Positions 21,197 through 30,577 are shown, numbered from the stretch's first letter. The stretch: DNA of 56,000 nucleotides from Sphacelaria rigidula (GCA_964200075.2 CAXNAA020000001.1:32001-88000); one strand, 5' to 3'. Notes: generated by a model not told the origin, from the sequence alone. Made by a program: numbers and translations.

Positions 21197-22003
21197 TTAA
21201 TTTTTTAAAAAATTCGAACCTAATACTGGGGAGCTAGATTGTGCAAACTTAGACTCATTCATTCTTCCTGCTCTAAAAGCGTGTCTCCCTGCTTGGACTG
21301 CAAAATTCATTGCTTTTGCCATAATAATAGGCTTTTTTGCTTTTGCTATAGCAGTGTTTATTAAAACTGCTTCAGCTCCTAATTCCATAGCAAATGCTGC
21401 GTCACTTGGAGAACCAATTCCAGCATCCACTATTATAGGTATTTTAGAGTTTTCAATAATTATTTTTATGTTTGCTGTATGCTCAATACCACAACCTGAC
21501 CCAATAGGTGAACCTAGAGGCATAATTGTAGAACAACCAACATCTTCTAGATGTTTCGCTAACATTGGATCAGTACTTGTATAGGGTAATACAGTAAAAC
21601 CTTTTTTTACTAAAAATTCGGCAGCTCTTAAAGTACCAATAGGATCAGGAAATAAATACTTCGGATCAGAAATAACTTCCAACTTAATAAAATTGTTCTC
21701 AGTTTGACCAATTTGTTTAGCTAGTTCACGTCCTAAAAAAGCGAGTCTAATAGCTTCATCGGTTGTTTTTGCACCTGCTGTATTTGGTAATAACCAGAAA
21801 TTTTTCCAATCAATTGATGTTAATATATTTTCTTCTTTAAGATTTAAGAGATTAAGTCTTCTTACAGCTACAGTGATAATTTCACTTTCACTTTGTCGTA
21901 AACACTCAGCCATTTGCTGAGTATTATTATACTTACCTGTTCCAAGTATAAGACGGGAGTTGAAAGATTTAGTTTGAATAATTAAATTATCTTTAATATG
22001 CAT
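21197..22003 (-). CDS. thiG: Thiazole synthase
   Basis: ThiG condenses deoxyxylulose phosphate, dehydroglycine and ThiS-thiocarboxylate into the thiazole of thiamine. The 268-residue TIM-barrel protein has the Schiff-base lysine in I-K107-L-E-V. Its phosphate-binding segments are [12 protein letters not shown] and [11 protein letters not shown]. Length is normal. ThiG is plastid-encoded in many red-lineage algae; ThiS and other partners are not in this window. Confidence 0.96.
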   Translation of the reverse strand: MHIKDNLIIQTKSFNSRLILGTGKYNNTQQMAECLRQSESEIITVAVRRLNLLNLKEENILTSIDWKNFWLLPNTAGAKTTDEAIRLAFLGRELAKQIGQTENNFIKLEVISDPKYLFPDPIGTLRAAEFLVKKGFTVLPYTSTDPMLAKHLEDVGCSTIMPLGSPIGSGCGIEHTANIKIIIENSKIPIIVDAGIGSPSDAAFAMELGAEAVLINTAIAKAKKPIIMAKAMNFAVQAGRHAFRAGRMNESKFAQSSSPVLGSNFLKN

Positions 22004-22090
22004 TCTTATGTTTGGGTTGCAGTAAATAGTAGAAAATAAATTGTTTTCTTTTAAATAATCTAGGATTATTTAAAATAATTTTAAACTTTT

Positions 22091-23986
22091 TTAAGATTCA
22101 GTAAAATCTGTATCGATAACATTATTATCGTCTAAGTCAGATTGTGATGTAGAAGGATTTTCTATGTTTTTTGAGTTTGAAATTTCTTCTCCAATCTTCT
22201 GTGATAAATCTTGCAATTCTTCCATTTTTACTTTAAGTGTTTTCATATCAAAATTTTCTGTTTTGATTATATCCCGAATATCACTAATAGCTGCTAACAT
22301 GGTTTCTTGCTTTTCATTTGAAAGTTTGTCCTTATATTCTTTCAATTGTTTTTCATTTTGGTAACATAATAAATCTGCTTGATTTTTTAAATCAATCTTT
22401 TCTTTTTTTTCTTTATCTGTTTTAGATGCAGCTTCTGCTTCTTTAATCATTTTTTCTACTTCTTCTTTATCTAAATTAGAAGGATTTTGAATATTTATAC
22501 GCTGCATTTTTCCTGTTCCTTTATCTTTTGCTGTAACTGATAAAATACCACTTGCATTAATATCAAAAATTACTTCAATTTGAGGAACTCCTCTAGGTGC
22601 TAATGGAATACCTTCTAATCTAAAATTACCTAAATTTTTATTATCTTTAGCTAATTGTCGTTCACCTTGTAAAACTTCAATATCAACAATTTCTTGATTA
22701 TCATTAGCCGTTGAAAAAACCTCTGATTTTTTAACCGGTATAGTAGTGTTTCTAGGAATCATAATTGTCATTAATGATCCCATAGTTTCAACTCCTAATG
22801 ATAATGGCGTTACATCTAATAAGAGAACGTTTTTCACTTCACCTGCTAATACTCCTCCTTGAACAGCTGCACCAATTGCTACAACTTCATCAGGATTTAC
22901 TGTTTGATTTGCTTCTTTTTCTACGATTTTAGAGACTAAATTTTGAATTGCAGGAATACGTGTAGATCCACCTACTAATACTAATTCTTTAATTGATTCA
23001 CGTTCTATTTTTGCATCTTTAATTGCTGCCTCTACAGGAAGACGACAGCGTTCAATTAAATCCTCACAAAGACTCTCAAATTTTGCCCTTGTAAGTACTT
23101 CTTCAATATGTTTCGGACCATCTTGACCAGCTGTAATAAATGGTAAGTTTATTGTAGTTTCTGATAAATTAGATAGTTCAACTTTTGCTTTTTCAGCTGC
23201 TTCTGTTAACCTTTGTAAAGCTTGAGGATCTAATGTTAAATCAATATTTTCTTTTCGTTGAAAATTATCTAATATATATTCAACAATTTTTTTATCAAAA
23301 TCATCTCCACCTAATTTTGTATCGCCCGAAGTTGATAAAACCTCGAACACTCCATCTCCAACCTCTAATAATGAAACATCAAAAGTTCCACCTCCTAAAT
23401 CAAATATTAAAACAACTTCATTTTCTTTTTTTTCAAGACCATAAGCTAAAGAGGCAGCTGTTGGTTCATTAATTATCCTTTTTACATCTAATCCAGCGAT
23501 TCTACCAGCATCTCGTGTGGCTTGTCTTTGTGAGTCATTAAAATAAGCTGGAACTGTGATTACAGCCTCCGTTACAGGTTGACCCATATAAAGACTAACG
23601 TCATTTAAAAGTTTTCTCAAAATTTGCGAAGAAATCTCTTCAGGACTAAATTGTTTTTCTAAATTTGAACAAATAATTTTAATATTATCATTATTATCGC
23701 CTATTAACTTATAAGAAACTTTTTTAGATTCCTCACTTAATTCACTATATTTTGAACCCATAAATCGTTTTATTGAAGAAAAAGTATTCTCTGGATTAAT
23801 TACAGCTTGCCTTTTCGCTATTTGACCAACTAAAAGATCACCATTTTTTGTATATGCAACTATAGAAGGTGTTGTTCTTAAACCTTCTGTATTACTTACC
23901 ACCGTTGGTTGTCCTACTTCCATTATTGCAGCAACTGAATTTGTAGTTCCTAAATCGATTCCTGCTATTTTGCTTGTTTCACTCAT
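22091..23986 (-). CDS. dnaK: Chaperone DnaK (Hsp70)
   Basis: Stromal Hsp70 for folding and protein import, 631 residues. It has the ATPase motifs [21 protein letters not shown] and [10 protein letters not shown], the substrate-binding domain, and a helical lid ending D-T-D-F-T-E-S. DnaJ and GrpE are not in this window. It is divergent from trnM, with a 239-bp spacer. Confidence 0.98.
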   Translation of the reverse strand: MSETSKIAGIDLGTTNSVAAIMEVGQPTVVSNTEGLRTTPSIVAYTKNGDLLVGQIAKRQAVINPENTFSSIKRFMGSKYSELSEESKKVSYKLIGDNNDNIKIICSNLEKQFSPEEISSQILRKLLNDVSLYMGQPVTEAVITVPAYFNDSQRQATRDAGRIAGLDVKRIINEPTAASLAYGLEKKENEVVLIFDLGGGTFDVSLLEVGDGVFEVLSTSGDTKLGGDDFDKKIVEYILDNFQRKENIDLTLDPQALQRLTEAAEKAKVELSNLSETTINLPFITAGQDGPKHIEEVLTRAKFESLCEDLIERCRLPVEAAIKDAKIERESIKELVLVGGSTRIPAIQNLVSKIVEKEANQTVNPDEVVAIGAAVQGGVLAGEVKNVLLLDVTPLSLGVETMGSLMTIMIPRNTTIPVKKSEVFSTANDNQEIVDIEVLQGERQLAKDNKNLGNFRLEGIPLAPRGVPQIEVIFDINASGILSVTAKDKGTGKMQRINIQNPSNLDKEEVEKMIKEAEAASKTDKEKKEKIDLKNQADLLCYQNEKQLKEYKDKLSNEKQETMLAAISDIRDIIKTENFDMKTLKVKMEELQDLSQKIGEEISNSKNIENPSTSQSDLDDNNVIDTDFTES

Positions 23987-24041
23987 AATGTTTATGTAAA
24001 TATAAATTTTTAAGAAAAAATAGTTATAGTTATAGATATAT

Positions 24042-24069
24042 AGTATATTATATATTATAATATGTTCAA
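24042..24069 (-). promoter_or_regulatory. Weak sigma70-type promoter candidate for dnaK
   Basis: Read on the minus strand, TTGAAC (24064-24069) is followed after 16 bases by TATACT (24042-24047), 55 bp before the dnaK start. The DNA here is almost pure AT, so a chance match is likely. Confidence 0.3.
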
Positions 24070-24225
24070 AATCTAATGCCTGAAAAACGACATTAATTCG
24101 TAAATACCGAAAAGTATTTAAAATTTTTGCCTAGAATATAAATTTTTTTTTGAGCAAAATTAAATTTGCTTCAACTTGTAGAGTTTTCCATACTTTAAAC
24201 TTAACTATATAAGCCACATATTGTA

Positions 24226-24298
24226 GGCTCTGTAGCTCAGTGGTTAGAGTAGGGGACTCATAAGCCCTTGGTCGCAGGTTCAAATCCAGCCAGAGCCA
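24226..24298 (+). tRNA. trnM-CAU: tRNA-Met (CAU), elongator type
   Basis: A 73-base cloverleaf. The acceptor GGCTCTG pairs with CAGAGCC, the D-arm is GCTCAGTGGTTAGAGT, and the anticodon loop is CTCATAA. It lacks initiator features (three G-C pairs in the right order, mismatched position 1-72). It has an A-G mismatch closing the anticodon stem and an A-A mismatch in the T-stem. CCA is not encoded. It starts a plus-strand cluster trnM-trnS-trnD. Confidence 0.88.
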
Positions 24299-24309
24299 TC
24301 CAATTTATA

Positions 24310-24399
24310 GGTAAGATGGCTGAGTGGTTTAAAGCGTTAGATTGCTAATCTATTGTACAAATATATTTTGTACCGAGGGTTCGAATCCCTCTCTTTCCT
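24310..24399 (+). tRNA. trnS-GCU: tRNA-Ser (GCU)
   Basis: A class II tRNA of about 90 bases. The anticodon loop TTGCTAA gives GCU, the variable arm is GTACAAA-TATA-TTTTGTAC, and the T-arm is GAGGG-TTCGAAT-CCCTC. The acceptor GGTAAGA pairs with TCTTTCC except for a T-T mismatch at the third pair. It lies 11 bp after trnM. Confidence 0.92.
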
Positions 24400-24526
24400 A
24401 TTTTTTTATTTCTACTATTTCCAACAAAAGTTTACTACTATCAATACTAATAATTAAAAAAAGAAGAATTACTATAATATGTATGTTATTATATAATATT
24501 AATATATTAGTAGTTAAATTAACAAG

Positions 24527-24601
24527 GGGATTGTATCTCAATTTGGTTAGAGTATCACCCTGTCACGGTGGAAGTTGCGGGTTCGAGTCCCGTCAGTCCC
24601 G
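24527..24601 (+). tRNA. trnD-GUC: tRNA-Asp (GUC)
   Basis: A 75-base cloverleaf. The acceptor GGGATTG pairs with CAGTCCC (one T-G wobble), the anticodon loop CTGTCAC gives GUC, and the T-arm is GCGGG-TTCGAGT-CCCGT. It ends 2 bp before the stop codon of the converging groEL. Confidence 0.95.
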
Positions 24602-24603
24602 AT

Positions 24604-26199
24604 TTATTTATTTATTTCAAGTTCATCACTAACAACTATACATTCAGTTGTTAAAATCATACTAGCTATCGAAATAGCATTTTGTAATGCTGATCGAGCT
24701 ACTTTGGCTGGATCAACAACACCATATGAAAACATATCTCCAAATTTGTTTATTTCAGCATTATACCCGAACTCTAAAATGCCATCTTCAACGATTTCTG
24801 TAATAACACTACCGTTTTTTCCTGTATTTTCAGCAATTCGTTTTAATGGCTCTTTAATAGCTTCGGCTAAAATATAAGCACCAATAAGATGATCATCTTT
24901 TAAATTTTGTCTTGCCCATAACTTTAAAGGCACTGAAAGATGAGTTAAAAATGCTCCACCACCAGGAATAATACCTTCTTCTACAGCAGCTCTCGTAGCA
25001 TTTATTGCATCTTCAAGTCTTAATTTTTTATCTTTCATTTCTGTTTCAGTCACAGCCCCTACTTTTATAACAGCAATTCCACCAGAAAGCTTAGCAATTC
25101 GATCTTTTAATTTTTCAATATCATATGATGAATCACTTGTTATTATTTGTTTTTTTAGTTGCTCACATCGATTTTTAATATTTTCGCTATTACCTTCTGT
25201 AATTAAAGTAGTTGAGTCTTTTGTTACTACTATTCTAGATGCTTTTCCAAGTAAAGGTAATTCAACAGTATCGAGACGTAAACCTAACTCTTCTGTAATT
25301 AAAGTTCCACCAGTTAATATAGCTATATCTTCTAATAAAGATTTTCGAAAATCTCCAAACCCTGGTGCCCGGATAGCAACAACATTGACAATTCCTCGTA
25401 ATTTATTTAAAACTAATGTAGATAAGGCCTCTTTTTCGATATCTTCTGCAATAATTAATAATGGTCGCTTTGTAAACGCAACTTTCTCAAGAATAGGTAC
25501 TAAATCTTGCTGAACTAATGTAAGCCTTTTGTTTGTTATTAAAATAAAAGGATTTTCATATTCAACCTCTGCTTTTTCCGGATTTGTTATAAAATAAGGT
25601 GAAATAAATCCTTTGTCTAATCGCATACCTTCCGTTATTGTTAATTCTGTAAAAGTATTATTACTTTCCTCTAACGATATAATACCATCACGCCCTACAA
25701 TTTTTAAAGCTTCAGCAATCATTGAACCAATTTGTGTATCATTACCTGCTGAAATACTTGCAACTTGTTCTATTGAAAGAAGAGTTACAACAGGACTAGA
25801 CATTTCTAATATTTGATTTATTAAGTATTTTGTTGCTTTTTCAAGACCCAATTTTAAAGAAATTGGATTTGAACCGGCAGCAACATTTTTCATTCCTTTT
25901 TTCACAATAGCATACGCTAAAACTGTAGCTGTAGTCGTCCCATCACCAGCTACTTCATTTGTTTTTGACGCGGCTTGTCTTATTAACGATACCCCAGTAT
26001 TAAATATATTATCTTTTAATTCAATTTCTTTAGCAATACTAACCCCATCATTTATAATTTGTGGAGAGCCATATTTTTTATCTAAAACAACATTTCTACC
26101 TTTAGGTCCTAAGGTAACAGATACAGCTTCTGCTAATATATACATTCCTTTTTCTAAAGCTTGTCTTGCATGGTCTTGATATAATATTTTTTTATTCAT
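24604..26199 (-). CDS. groEL: Chaperonin GroEL (Cpn60)
   Basis: 60-kDa chaperonin subunit that folds stromal proteins, classically including Rubisco large subunit. The 531-residue protein shows the family motifs [21 protein letters not shown] and [12 protein letters not shown]. The usual Gly/Met-rich C-terminal tail is missing: the protein ends [10 protein letters not shown]. GroES is not encoded nearby. No CIRCE-like inverted repeat is seen in the 161-bp upstream spacer. Confidence 0.98.
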   Translation of the reverse strand: MNKKILYQDHARQALEKGMYILAEAVSVTLGPKGRNVVLDKKYGSPQIINDGVSIAKEIELKDNIFNTGVSLIRQAASKTNEVAGDGTTTATVLAYAIVKKGMKNVAAGSNPISLKLGLEKATKYLINQILEMSSPVVTLLSIEQVASISAGNDTQIGSMIAEALKIVGRDGIISLEESNNTFTELTITEGMRLDKGFISPYFITNPEKAEVEYENPFILITNKRLTLVQQDLVPILEKVAFTKRPLLIIAEDIEKEALSTLVLNKLRGIVNVVAIRAPGFGDFRKSLLEDIAILTGGTLITEELGLRLDTVELPLLGKASRIVVTKDSTTLITEGNSENIKNRCEQLKKQIITSDSSYDIEKLKDRIAKLSGGIAVIKVGAVTETEMKDKKLRLEDAINATRAAVEEGIIPGGGAFLTHLSVPLKLWARQNLKDDHLIGAYILAEAIKEPLKRIAENTGKNGSVITEIVEDGILEFGYNAEINKFGDMFSYGVVDPAKVARSALQNAISIASMILTTECIVVSDELEINK

Positions 26200-26360
26200 T
26201 TAAATGTGTTTTATAAATGTGTTTTCGATAAAAAATAAAAATTTAAATAATAAAAAAAAATTTAAAAATTAAGTTAGGTTTTCACTTTGAAAGTAATAAT
26301 ATAACTTAACTATAAATATTTCATTAAAGAAAATTTTTTTACCCACAGATTTATTTATAT

Positions 26361-26693
26361 TTAATTCCAACCCTTATCAGATTGTGATAAAACAAAATTA
26401 GCAACATCTTCTATATCTGAATCACCTAATCGGCCCCCAAAAGCAGGCATCGCATTTTTACCATTAGTTACTTGATAAGTAATAGCACTAACACTATTCA
26501 TTTGGTTTTCAGCTAAAACGTCTTTTTTCAAAGTTTTTTCAGTCATGATAACATTCGTGCCATTAGGATGACACGCTGAACAGTTTGCAGTAAAAATACT
26601 TTCACCATTATTAATGTCTATTGCATACGCAGAGATAGATAAATTAGCTATTGCTAAACAAGTCATCAATAAACTACGATAAAGATTTTTCAT
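26361..26693 (-). CDS. petJ: Cytochrome c6
   Basis: Soluble lumenal electron carrier from cytochrome b6f to photosystem I. The 110-residue precursor has an N-terminal signal peptide ending near A-Y-A (about residue 24). It then has the haem c motif C-S-A-C-H and the axial Met in N-A-M-P-A-F-G-G-R-L. It lies 157 bp downstream of psbV on the same strand; both need the CcsA/Ccs1 system also encoded in this window. Confidence 0.96.
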   Translation of the reverse strand: MKNLYRSLLMTCLAIANLSISAYAIDINNGESIFTANCSACHPNGTNVIMTEKTLKKDVLAENQMNSVSAITYQVTNGKNAMPAFGGRLGDSDIEDVANFVLSQSDKGWN

Positions 26694-26850
26694 TTATAAA
26701 GTCTCACGTGGAGTAGTTTTTAATTTAACAAAATAAAAATCTATTATTAATTTTACTTTTTGTAACAATGATTATAAATCTTTAACTATTTTAATTATTT
26801 AGATATTTACAAAAAAATATATCTATTTATGTTAAGAACTATATAAATGA

Positions 26851-27339
26851 TTAATAATAGATTTTTCCACCACCCCATTTTTCAGATACAATTTTTGGTT
26901 GTATTAATATATGCCCCGCAATATCAAATAAGTCATCATCATCTAATGAGCGCATCCTTGAAAAAATATTTGCACTTTTAATACTAGGATGAATTTCTGC
27001 AATTGATTCTAAACCATCATAAGTAGTAGGGTTTTTCATATAATCTACTAAACCATCAATATTGTTACGTGCTGGGCTAGCTAAGCTTAAAGCTTCAGGA
27101 TCAAGACCCAAATTTGGATTAGTTTTTGTTATACCACCAACATGACATTGACCACAACTAGCATTAAATAATCTTTTTCCTCGTTTTAATTGCTCAGGTG
27201 TCAAAATCGTCGTTTTACCTTGACTATTGATGGGTATAGTTCGTGTTGCTTCATCTAATTCGATCGCAAAGACTGATGAACCAAATATATTAGAAAAGCA
27301 AACAATTAGTAAACTAATAAAAATTTTTTTTAAAGCCAT
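26851..27339 (-). CDS. psbV: Cytochrome c550 of photosystem II
   Basis: Extrinsic lumenal PSII protein that stabilises the oxygen-evolving cluster. The 162-residue precursor has a signal peptide ending near V-F-A (about residue 25). It then has the haem motif C-G-Q-C-H, the second His ligand in I-A-G-H-I-L-I-Q-P-K, and the terminal W-G-G-G-K-I-Y-Y typical of PsbV. Confidence 0.97.
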   Translation of the reverse strand: MALKKIFISLLIVCFSNIFGSSVFAIELDEATRTIPINSQGKTTILTPEQLKRGKRLFNASCGQCHVGGITKTNPNLGLDPEALSLASPARNNIDGLVDYMKNPTTYDGLESIAEIHPSIKSANIFSRMRSLDDDDLFDIAGHILIQPKIVSEKWGGGKIYY

Positions 27340-27402
27340 AATTATATTTTATAATAATAATATATTACTGAAACAAAAAACAAACAACTATTTAAGACTA
27401 TT

Positions 27403-27726
27403 TTACTTAGGTTTATTAGAAAAAATCTTGGGTAATTTTAATTGATCTTTAATTTTTTTTGCTATTAACCCTCTTAATCGAATATTTTCCCAACCTGCAG
27501 CTAATAAAATACTAACTAATAGAACTTGACTAAACAATAATATAGGATCAAGTCTCCAACCATGAATAATTATAATAGAACCATAAATTAAACCTAAAGT
27601 TGCAAAAAAAATATCCTCATCACGAGCAAGTTCTGGTCTTACAATTCGTAAGAAATAAAAAATTAAGACACCAATTATTACGAATAATCCTAAAATAAAA
27701 TTCCCACCAAATACTATATTAATCAT
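27403..27726 (-). CDS. ycf66: Ycf66 family membrane protein
   Basis: A 107-residue membrane protein with three hydrophobic segments. It matches the Ycf66 pattern F-G-x-N-F-I-L-G near the start, Y-F-L-R-x-V-R-P-E-L-x-R-D, and G-W-R-L-D-P-I-L. Ycf66 is a conserved cyanobacterial/plastid protein of unknown function. It lies between psbX and psbV. Confidence 0.88.
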   Translation of the reverse strand: MINIVFGGNFILGLFVIIGVLIFYFLRIVRPELARDEDIFFATLGLIYGSIIIIHGWRLDPILLFSQVLLVSILLAAGWENIRLRGLIAKKIKDQLKLPKIFSNKPK

Positions 27727-27802
27727 AAAATTTTAAACCCCCTTAAATTTATTAATTAATTAATTTAATTTGAAATATTTAGTATTTGTTAGTAGTTTTA
27801 AA

Positions 27803-27943
27803 TTATACTTTTTTTTTCTTTGGAGGAATACGTGTTATAGCATCTTTTTGACTAACAAAAAATAATGCTAAACTGATTGGTAAAACAACAATTAAACCAC
27901 CGGCAATTAAACTAGATAAAAAATTTGTTAATGATGGTGTCAT
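27803..27943 (-). CDS. psbX: Photosystem II protein X
   Basis: One-helix PSII subunit near the QB side. The 46-residue protein begins M-T-P-S-L-T-N-F-L and has the family helix and the S-Q-K-D motif. The basic ending P-P-K-K-K-K-V is longer than usual. It lies upstream of ycf66 on the same strand. Confidence 0.9.
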   Translation of the reverse strand: MTPSLTNFLSSLIAGGLIVVLPISLALFFVSQKDAITRIPPKKKKV

Positions 27944-28155
27944 AAATTTATTTATAGATTTTCTCAAATAAAATCTAATTTCTTAAAAAAATGTGAATAA
28001 CATGTAATTCCAGAAATATAAATTATTATCCAACTATTCTAGAAAAATACTATTAATTAAATTTACTTTACCTTAAAGTATACTCTATAATACCTATTAT
28101 TTATTTACAAATTTGAAAAAATCATGAAATAACTAATAATAATTAATTATTATTA

Positions 28156-28401
28156 TTAAATAACAGAAACAAATACTTTTTTATTTTTTTTTTTAAAAAA
28201 AACAGAGCCTTCTTTTAGTGCGTATAACGTAAAATCTTTTCCTGTACCAATATTTTCCCCTGGTTTGAAACTTAAACCACGCTGTCTTATAATAATATTT
28301 CCTGCTTGAACATAATGACCTTGAAAACATTTTACTCCTAAACGTTTTGACGTGGAGTCACGACCATTTTTTGTACTTCCTGCACCTTTTTTATGTGCCA
28401 T
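28156..28401 (-). CDS. rpl27: Ribosomal protein L27
   Basis: Large-subunit protein near the peptidyl-transferase centre. The 81-residue protein begins [16 protein letters not shown], without the cleaved N-terminal extension seen in some bacteria. It is divergent from rpl19. Confidence 0.97.
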   Translation of the reverse strand: MAHKKGAGSTKNGRDSTSKRLGVKCFQGHYVQAGNIIIRQRGLSFKPGENIGTGKDFTLYALKEGSVFFKKKNKKVFVSVI

Positions 28402-28556
28402 TACTTTTAAAATTAATAGTTAATTAAGAATTAGTTTATTTCTTTGATTAATGAATTAAGAGAAATCTATTATAGCACTTTGTATACTTAATTATAATAA
28501 ATTATTATAATAACTTTGTAAACTTTAAGAATTAAATCTTATAATTTTTAATTAGT

Positions 28557-28585
28557 TTGACTATTTAAATAAGACCATTTATAAT
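28557..28585 (+). promoter_or_regulatory. Canonical sigma70-type promoter upstream of rpl19
   Basis: TTGACT (28557-28562) and TATAAT (28580-28585) are separated by exactly 17 bases, the optimal geometry for the plastid-encoded polymerase. The next gene on this strand is rpl19, whose ATG is about 100 bp downstream. Confidence 0.65.
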
Positions 28586-28688
28586 GATCTTAAAGATGAA
28601 TGAAAAAACTAATTAAATAATTAATTAATATTAATTATATATTACTGTCGCAATTGATACAATTCCTTGCTTTCTATATTATAAACAA

Positions 28689-29162
28689 ATGGCTTTAGAT
28701 AATAAAATATTAGCTCCTTCAAATAATTTGAATACGAATTATTTAAATAAAGGAAATGAATTAAAAAAAAACACTAATTATGTTAAGAAATTTGATAATG
28801 CGTTATTTAATAAATCTAATGCTATAGATTCTGTAGAAAAGGAATATCTTAAAAATCAAATTCCCAATATAAATATTGGTGATTTAGTTAAAATTGGCTT
28901 GTACATTAAAGAAGGTAATAAAGATAGAATTCAATATTATCAAGGTTTAATTATTGGTAAAAATAGTGCTGGTATTAATTTAACAATTACAGTTAGAAAA
29001 GTTTTCCAAGGAATTGGGGTAGAACGAAAATTTTTAATTCATTCTCCAAAACTTGAATCAATTCAGATAATAAAATCTTCACGGGTTCGTAAATCAAAAT
29101 TATATTACCTTAGAAAATTTTCAGAAAAAAGAAGTCGTTTAAAACCTCAATTTACAAAATAA
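28689..29162 (+). CDS. rpl19: Ribosomal protein L19 with N-terminal extension
   Basis: Large-subunit protein at the 30S-50S interface. The L19 domain occupies about residues 47-150 (I-N-I-G-D-L-V-K-I-G-L, G-L-I-I-G-K-N, F-L-I-H-S-P-K-L-E, K-L-Y-Y-L-R). The first 45 residues, rich in Asn and Lys, are an extension not found in ordinary L19 of about 115-120 residues. No ATG lies between residue 1 and the domain, so the extension is probably real unless a non-ATG start is used. It lies divergently next to rpl27 with a good promoter in between. Confidence 0.93.
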   Translation: MALDNKILAPSNNLNTNYLNKGNELKKNTNYVKKFDNALFNKSNAIDSVEKEYLKNQIPNINIGDLVKIGLYIKEGNKDRIQYYQGLIIGKNSAGINLTITVRKVFQGIGVERKFLIHSPKLESIQIIKSSRVRKSKLYYLRKFSEKRSRLKPQFTK

Positions 29163-29167
29163 AAATA

Positions 29168-29252
29168 TGCATCTAGCTGGGTTCGAACCAGCGATGTTCT
29201 AAAAGAAGACGGATTATGAGTCCGTTGCCTTCAACCACTCGGCCATAGATGC
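29168..29252 (-). tRNA. trnI-CAU: tRNA with CAU anticodon, probable tRNA-Ile (CAU) with long variable arm
   Basis: An 85-base cloverleaf on the minus strand. The acceptor GCATCTA pairs perfectly with TAGATGC. The D-arm GCCGAGTGGTTGAAGGC has a 3-bp stem, the anticodon stem-loop is ACGGA-CTCATAA-TCCGT, and the T-arm is GCTGG-TTCGAAC-CCAGC. The 16-base variable region contains the hairpin TTCT-TTT-AGAA, a class II feature. The acceptor and D-arm resemble known plastid trnI(CAU), whose C34 is changed to lysidine so that it reads AUA. It lies 15 bp from the ssrA 3' end. Confidence 0.78.
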
Positions 29253-29267
29253 AAATACCTATTACTT

Positions 29268-29630
29268 AGGAACTGGTGGGAATTGAACCCACGTCCATTT
29301 ATGGTAAAAATTTAACTAAATTTATAGTTTCACAGAATTAGTAAAAAAAATATTGTTATTAGAATTATCCATTTAATTATTTATTTTTACTTGATATTCT
29401 TGTAAATATAACAAAAAACGAAATATGACCTTAACTAATACTAAAAATTAGGGCAATAATGTGTTATCTAATTTACTCAAATATTATTTGTTTGATTAAG
29501 ACTAAAATTATATATTTTATGCAAATATATAGTTTTTATTAAATTTGATAATATTGTTTGCAATTATTTTGAGTGTGTTATAATAATCTGCTTTTTTGTA
29601 GACCATAAATGTCGAAACCAATACAGTCCC
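29268..29630 (-). ncRNA. ssrA: Transfer-messenger RNA (tmRNA)
   Basis: tmRNA rescues ribosomes stalled on broken messages. The minus strand begins GGGACTGTATTGGTTTCGAC, the classical tmRNA 5' end. It finishes with a T-arm GTGGG-TTCAATT-CCCAC and acceptor CAGTTCC that pairs with the 5' GGGACTG. The internal reading frame (29517-29561) starts at a GCA resume codon and ends with TAA, encoding the 14-residue tag A-N-N-I-I-K-F-N-K-N-Y-I-F-A. It looks like a one-piece molecule of about 363 bases. CCA is not encoded. It lies between secG and trnI on the same strand. Confidence 0.95.
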
Positions 29631-29941
29631 TATTGATGTTAATCAATTGGATTTTATTGAAACCTATTTTTTAGCTTTATTACAATAAAGAATTAATAAA
29701 ACATTATGCAACTTTTTACAATATAAATAATATTTCTATATTATTTATATTGTAAAAATAAAAATAGTGAAATACTTATTAGTAGAGTTTATAAGAACTA
29801 ACTCTCCTTTGGAATCGAACTAAAAAAGTTCTAACTTTCAAATTAACTTTAGTTCTAAATCTAGTAACTATACTATATAATAAGTATAGTCTAATTACAA
29901 GATTTAAGTTCTTGTAAACAATTAAAACTCCACAGTAAAAT
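29631..29941. other. 311-bp spacer between ssrA and secG with a strong hairpin
   Basis: No gene is convincing here. A 20-bp perfect hairpin lies at 29713-29758. A minus-strand frame of 63 codons at 29779-29970 overlaps the end of secG, has no recognisable domain and is not annotated. A T-loop-like GTTCGATTCC on the minus strand near 29810 is not part of a foldable tRNA. Confidence 0.6.
29713..29758 (-). terminator. 20-bp hairpin downstream of secG
   Basis: The arms 29713-29732 and 29739-29758 are exact reverse complements with a six-base loop. It is AT-rich and bounded by T/A runs. It lies downstream of secG and upstream of ssrA on the minus strand, so it probably separates the two transcripts. 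Confidence 0.6.
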
Positions 29942-30169
29942 TTAAAAAACAAAATAATTTTGGATTGCAAAAATAAGTCCTAATATCAAGTAAAAAAAGG
30001 TTAGAATTTTAATTAAATTATCTAATGAATTTTGAGCTTGACTGGAGCTTTCAAAAAACTGAAATGGTCCTAAATTCTCTTGTAAACTTTGCTCGTCAGG
30101 GCTTCTAATAAGAATTAAAATTATCAAAATGACATTCATCAGTATAGCTAGTGTGTTCAAAATATTCAT
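29942..30169 (-). CDS. secG: Preprotein translocase subunit SecG
   Basis: SecG (Ycf47) is the small subunit of the thylakoid/envelope SecYEG channel. The 75-residue protein has two transmembrane segments separated by a polar loop containing S-P-D-E-Q-S-L-Q-E-N-L-G-P-F-Q-F-F, a SecG-like arrangement. SecA is encoded later in the window. Identification is by topology and motif. Confidence 0.82.
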   Translation of the reverse strand: MNILNTLAILMNVILIILILIRSPDEQSLQENLGPFQFFESSSQAQNSLDNLIKILTFFYLILGLIFAIQNYFVF

Positions 30170-30344
30170 ATGTTTTTATTATTTGAATGAAAGTATTATA
30201 GTAACATTATGAAGCTGTTATTTTTATTTTTTATTTACATATAATTTTCTAGTAAATTAGAATTTTAACCATATTTTTTATAATAAAGTTTATAATAAGC
30301 AATATAAATATTTTAGAAAAATTCTAAGTTATTCCTATTGCTTA

Positions 30345-30443
30345 TTATAAACCTTGAATTCTTAATAATAGAAAACCAAGAGATAACCCAATTATTACCA
30401 TACTAAAACATAAAGCACCTATTAATAAAATCTCGCTACCCAT
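30345..30443 (-). CDS. petM: Cytochrome b6f complex subunit PetM
   Basis: PetM is a one-helix peripheral subunit of the b6f complex. The 32-residue product begins M-G-S-E-I and ends L-G-F-L-L-L-R-I-Q-G-L, matching the family ending. It lies between petN and secG, all on the minus strand. Confidence 0.85.
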   Translation of the reverse strand: MGSEILLIGALCFSMVIIGLSLGFLLLRIQGL

Positions 30444-30487
30444 AAAATTATCTCACTTTTTAAAATTTTTACAAAAATTATCTCATT

Positions 30488-30577
30488 CTAGAAACCGTTA
30501 CGACCCCAAACTATTAATGACAATGAAAAAGTAAATATCATCATAATAGTAGCCCAACCTAAACTAATAATATCCAT
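30488..30577 (-). CDS. petN: Cytochrome b6f complex subunit PetN
   Basis: The 29-residue one-helix subunit begins M-D-I-I-S-L-G-W-A and ends V-W-G-R-N-G-F, matching PetN end to end. It lies 44 bp upstream of petM on the same strand, so the two are likely co-transcribed. Confidence 0.95.
   Translation of the reverse strand: MDIISLGWATIMMIFTFSLSLIVWGRNGF

Noticed and set aside
22164-23472. Plus-strand frames of 66-95 codons opposite dnaK
   Set aside because: They are antisense shadows of a strongly conserved gene and have low-complexity Leu/Phe/Gln-rich translations.
26200-26360. Possible CIRCE/HrcA operator before groEL
   Set aside because: Only a TTAAGTTA/TAACTTAA inverted repeat is present (26269-26276, 26302-26309). 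It lacks the TTAGCACTC-N9-GAGTGCTAA pattern.
29779-29970. 63-codon minus-strand frame and a T-loop-like motif between ssrA and secG
   Set aside because: The frame overlaps secG, has no domain and is AT/Lys/Tyr-biased. The T-loop-like GTTCGATTCC has no matching acceptor, D or anticodon arms, so no tRNA can be folded.
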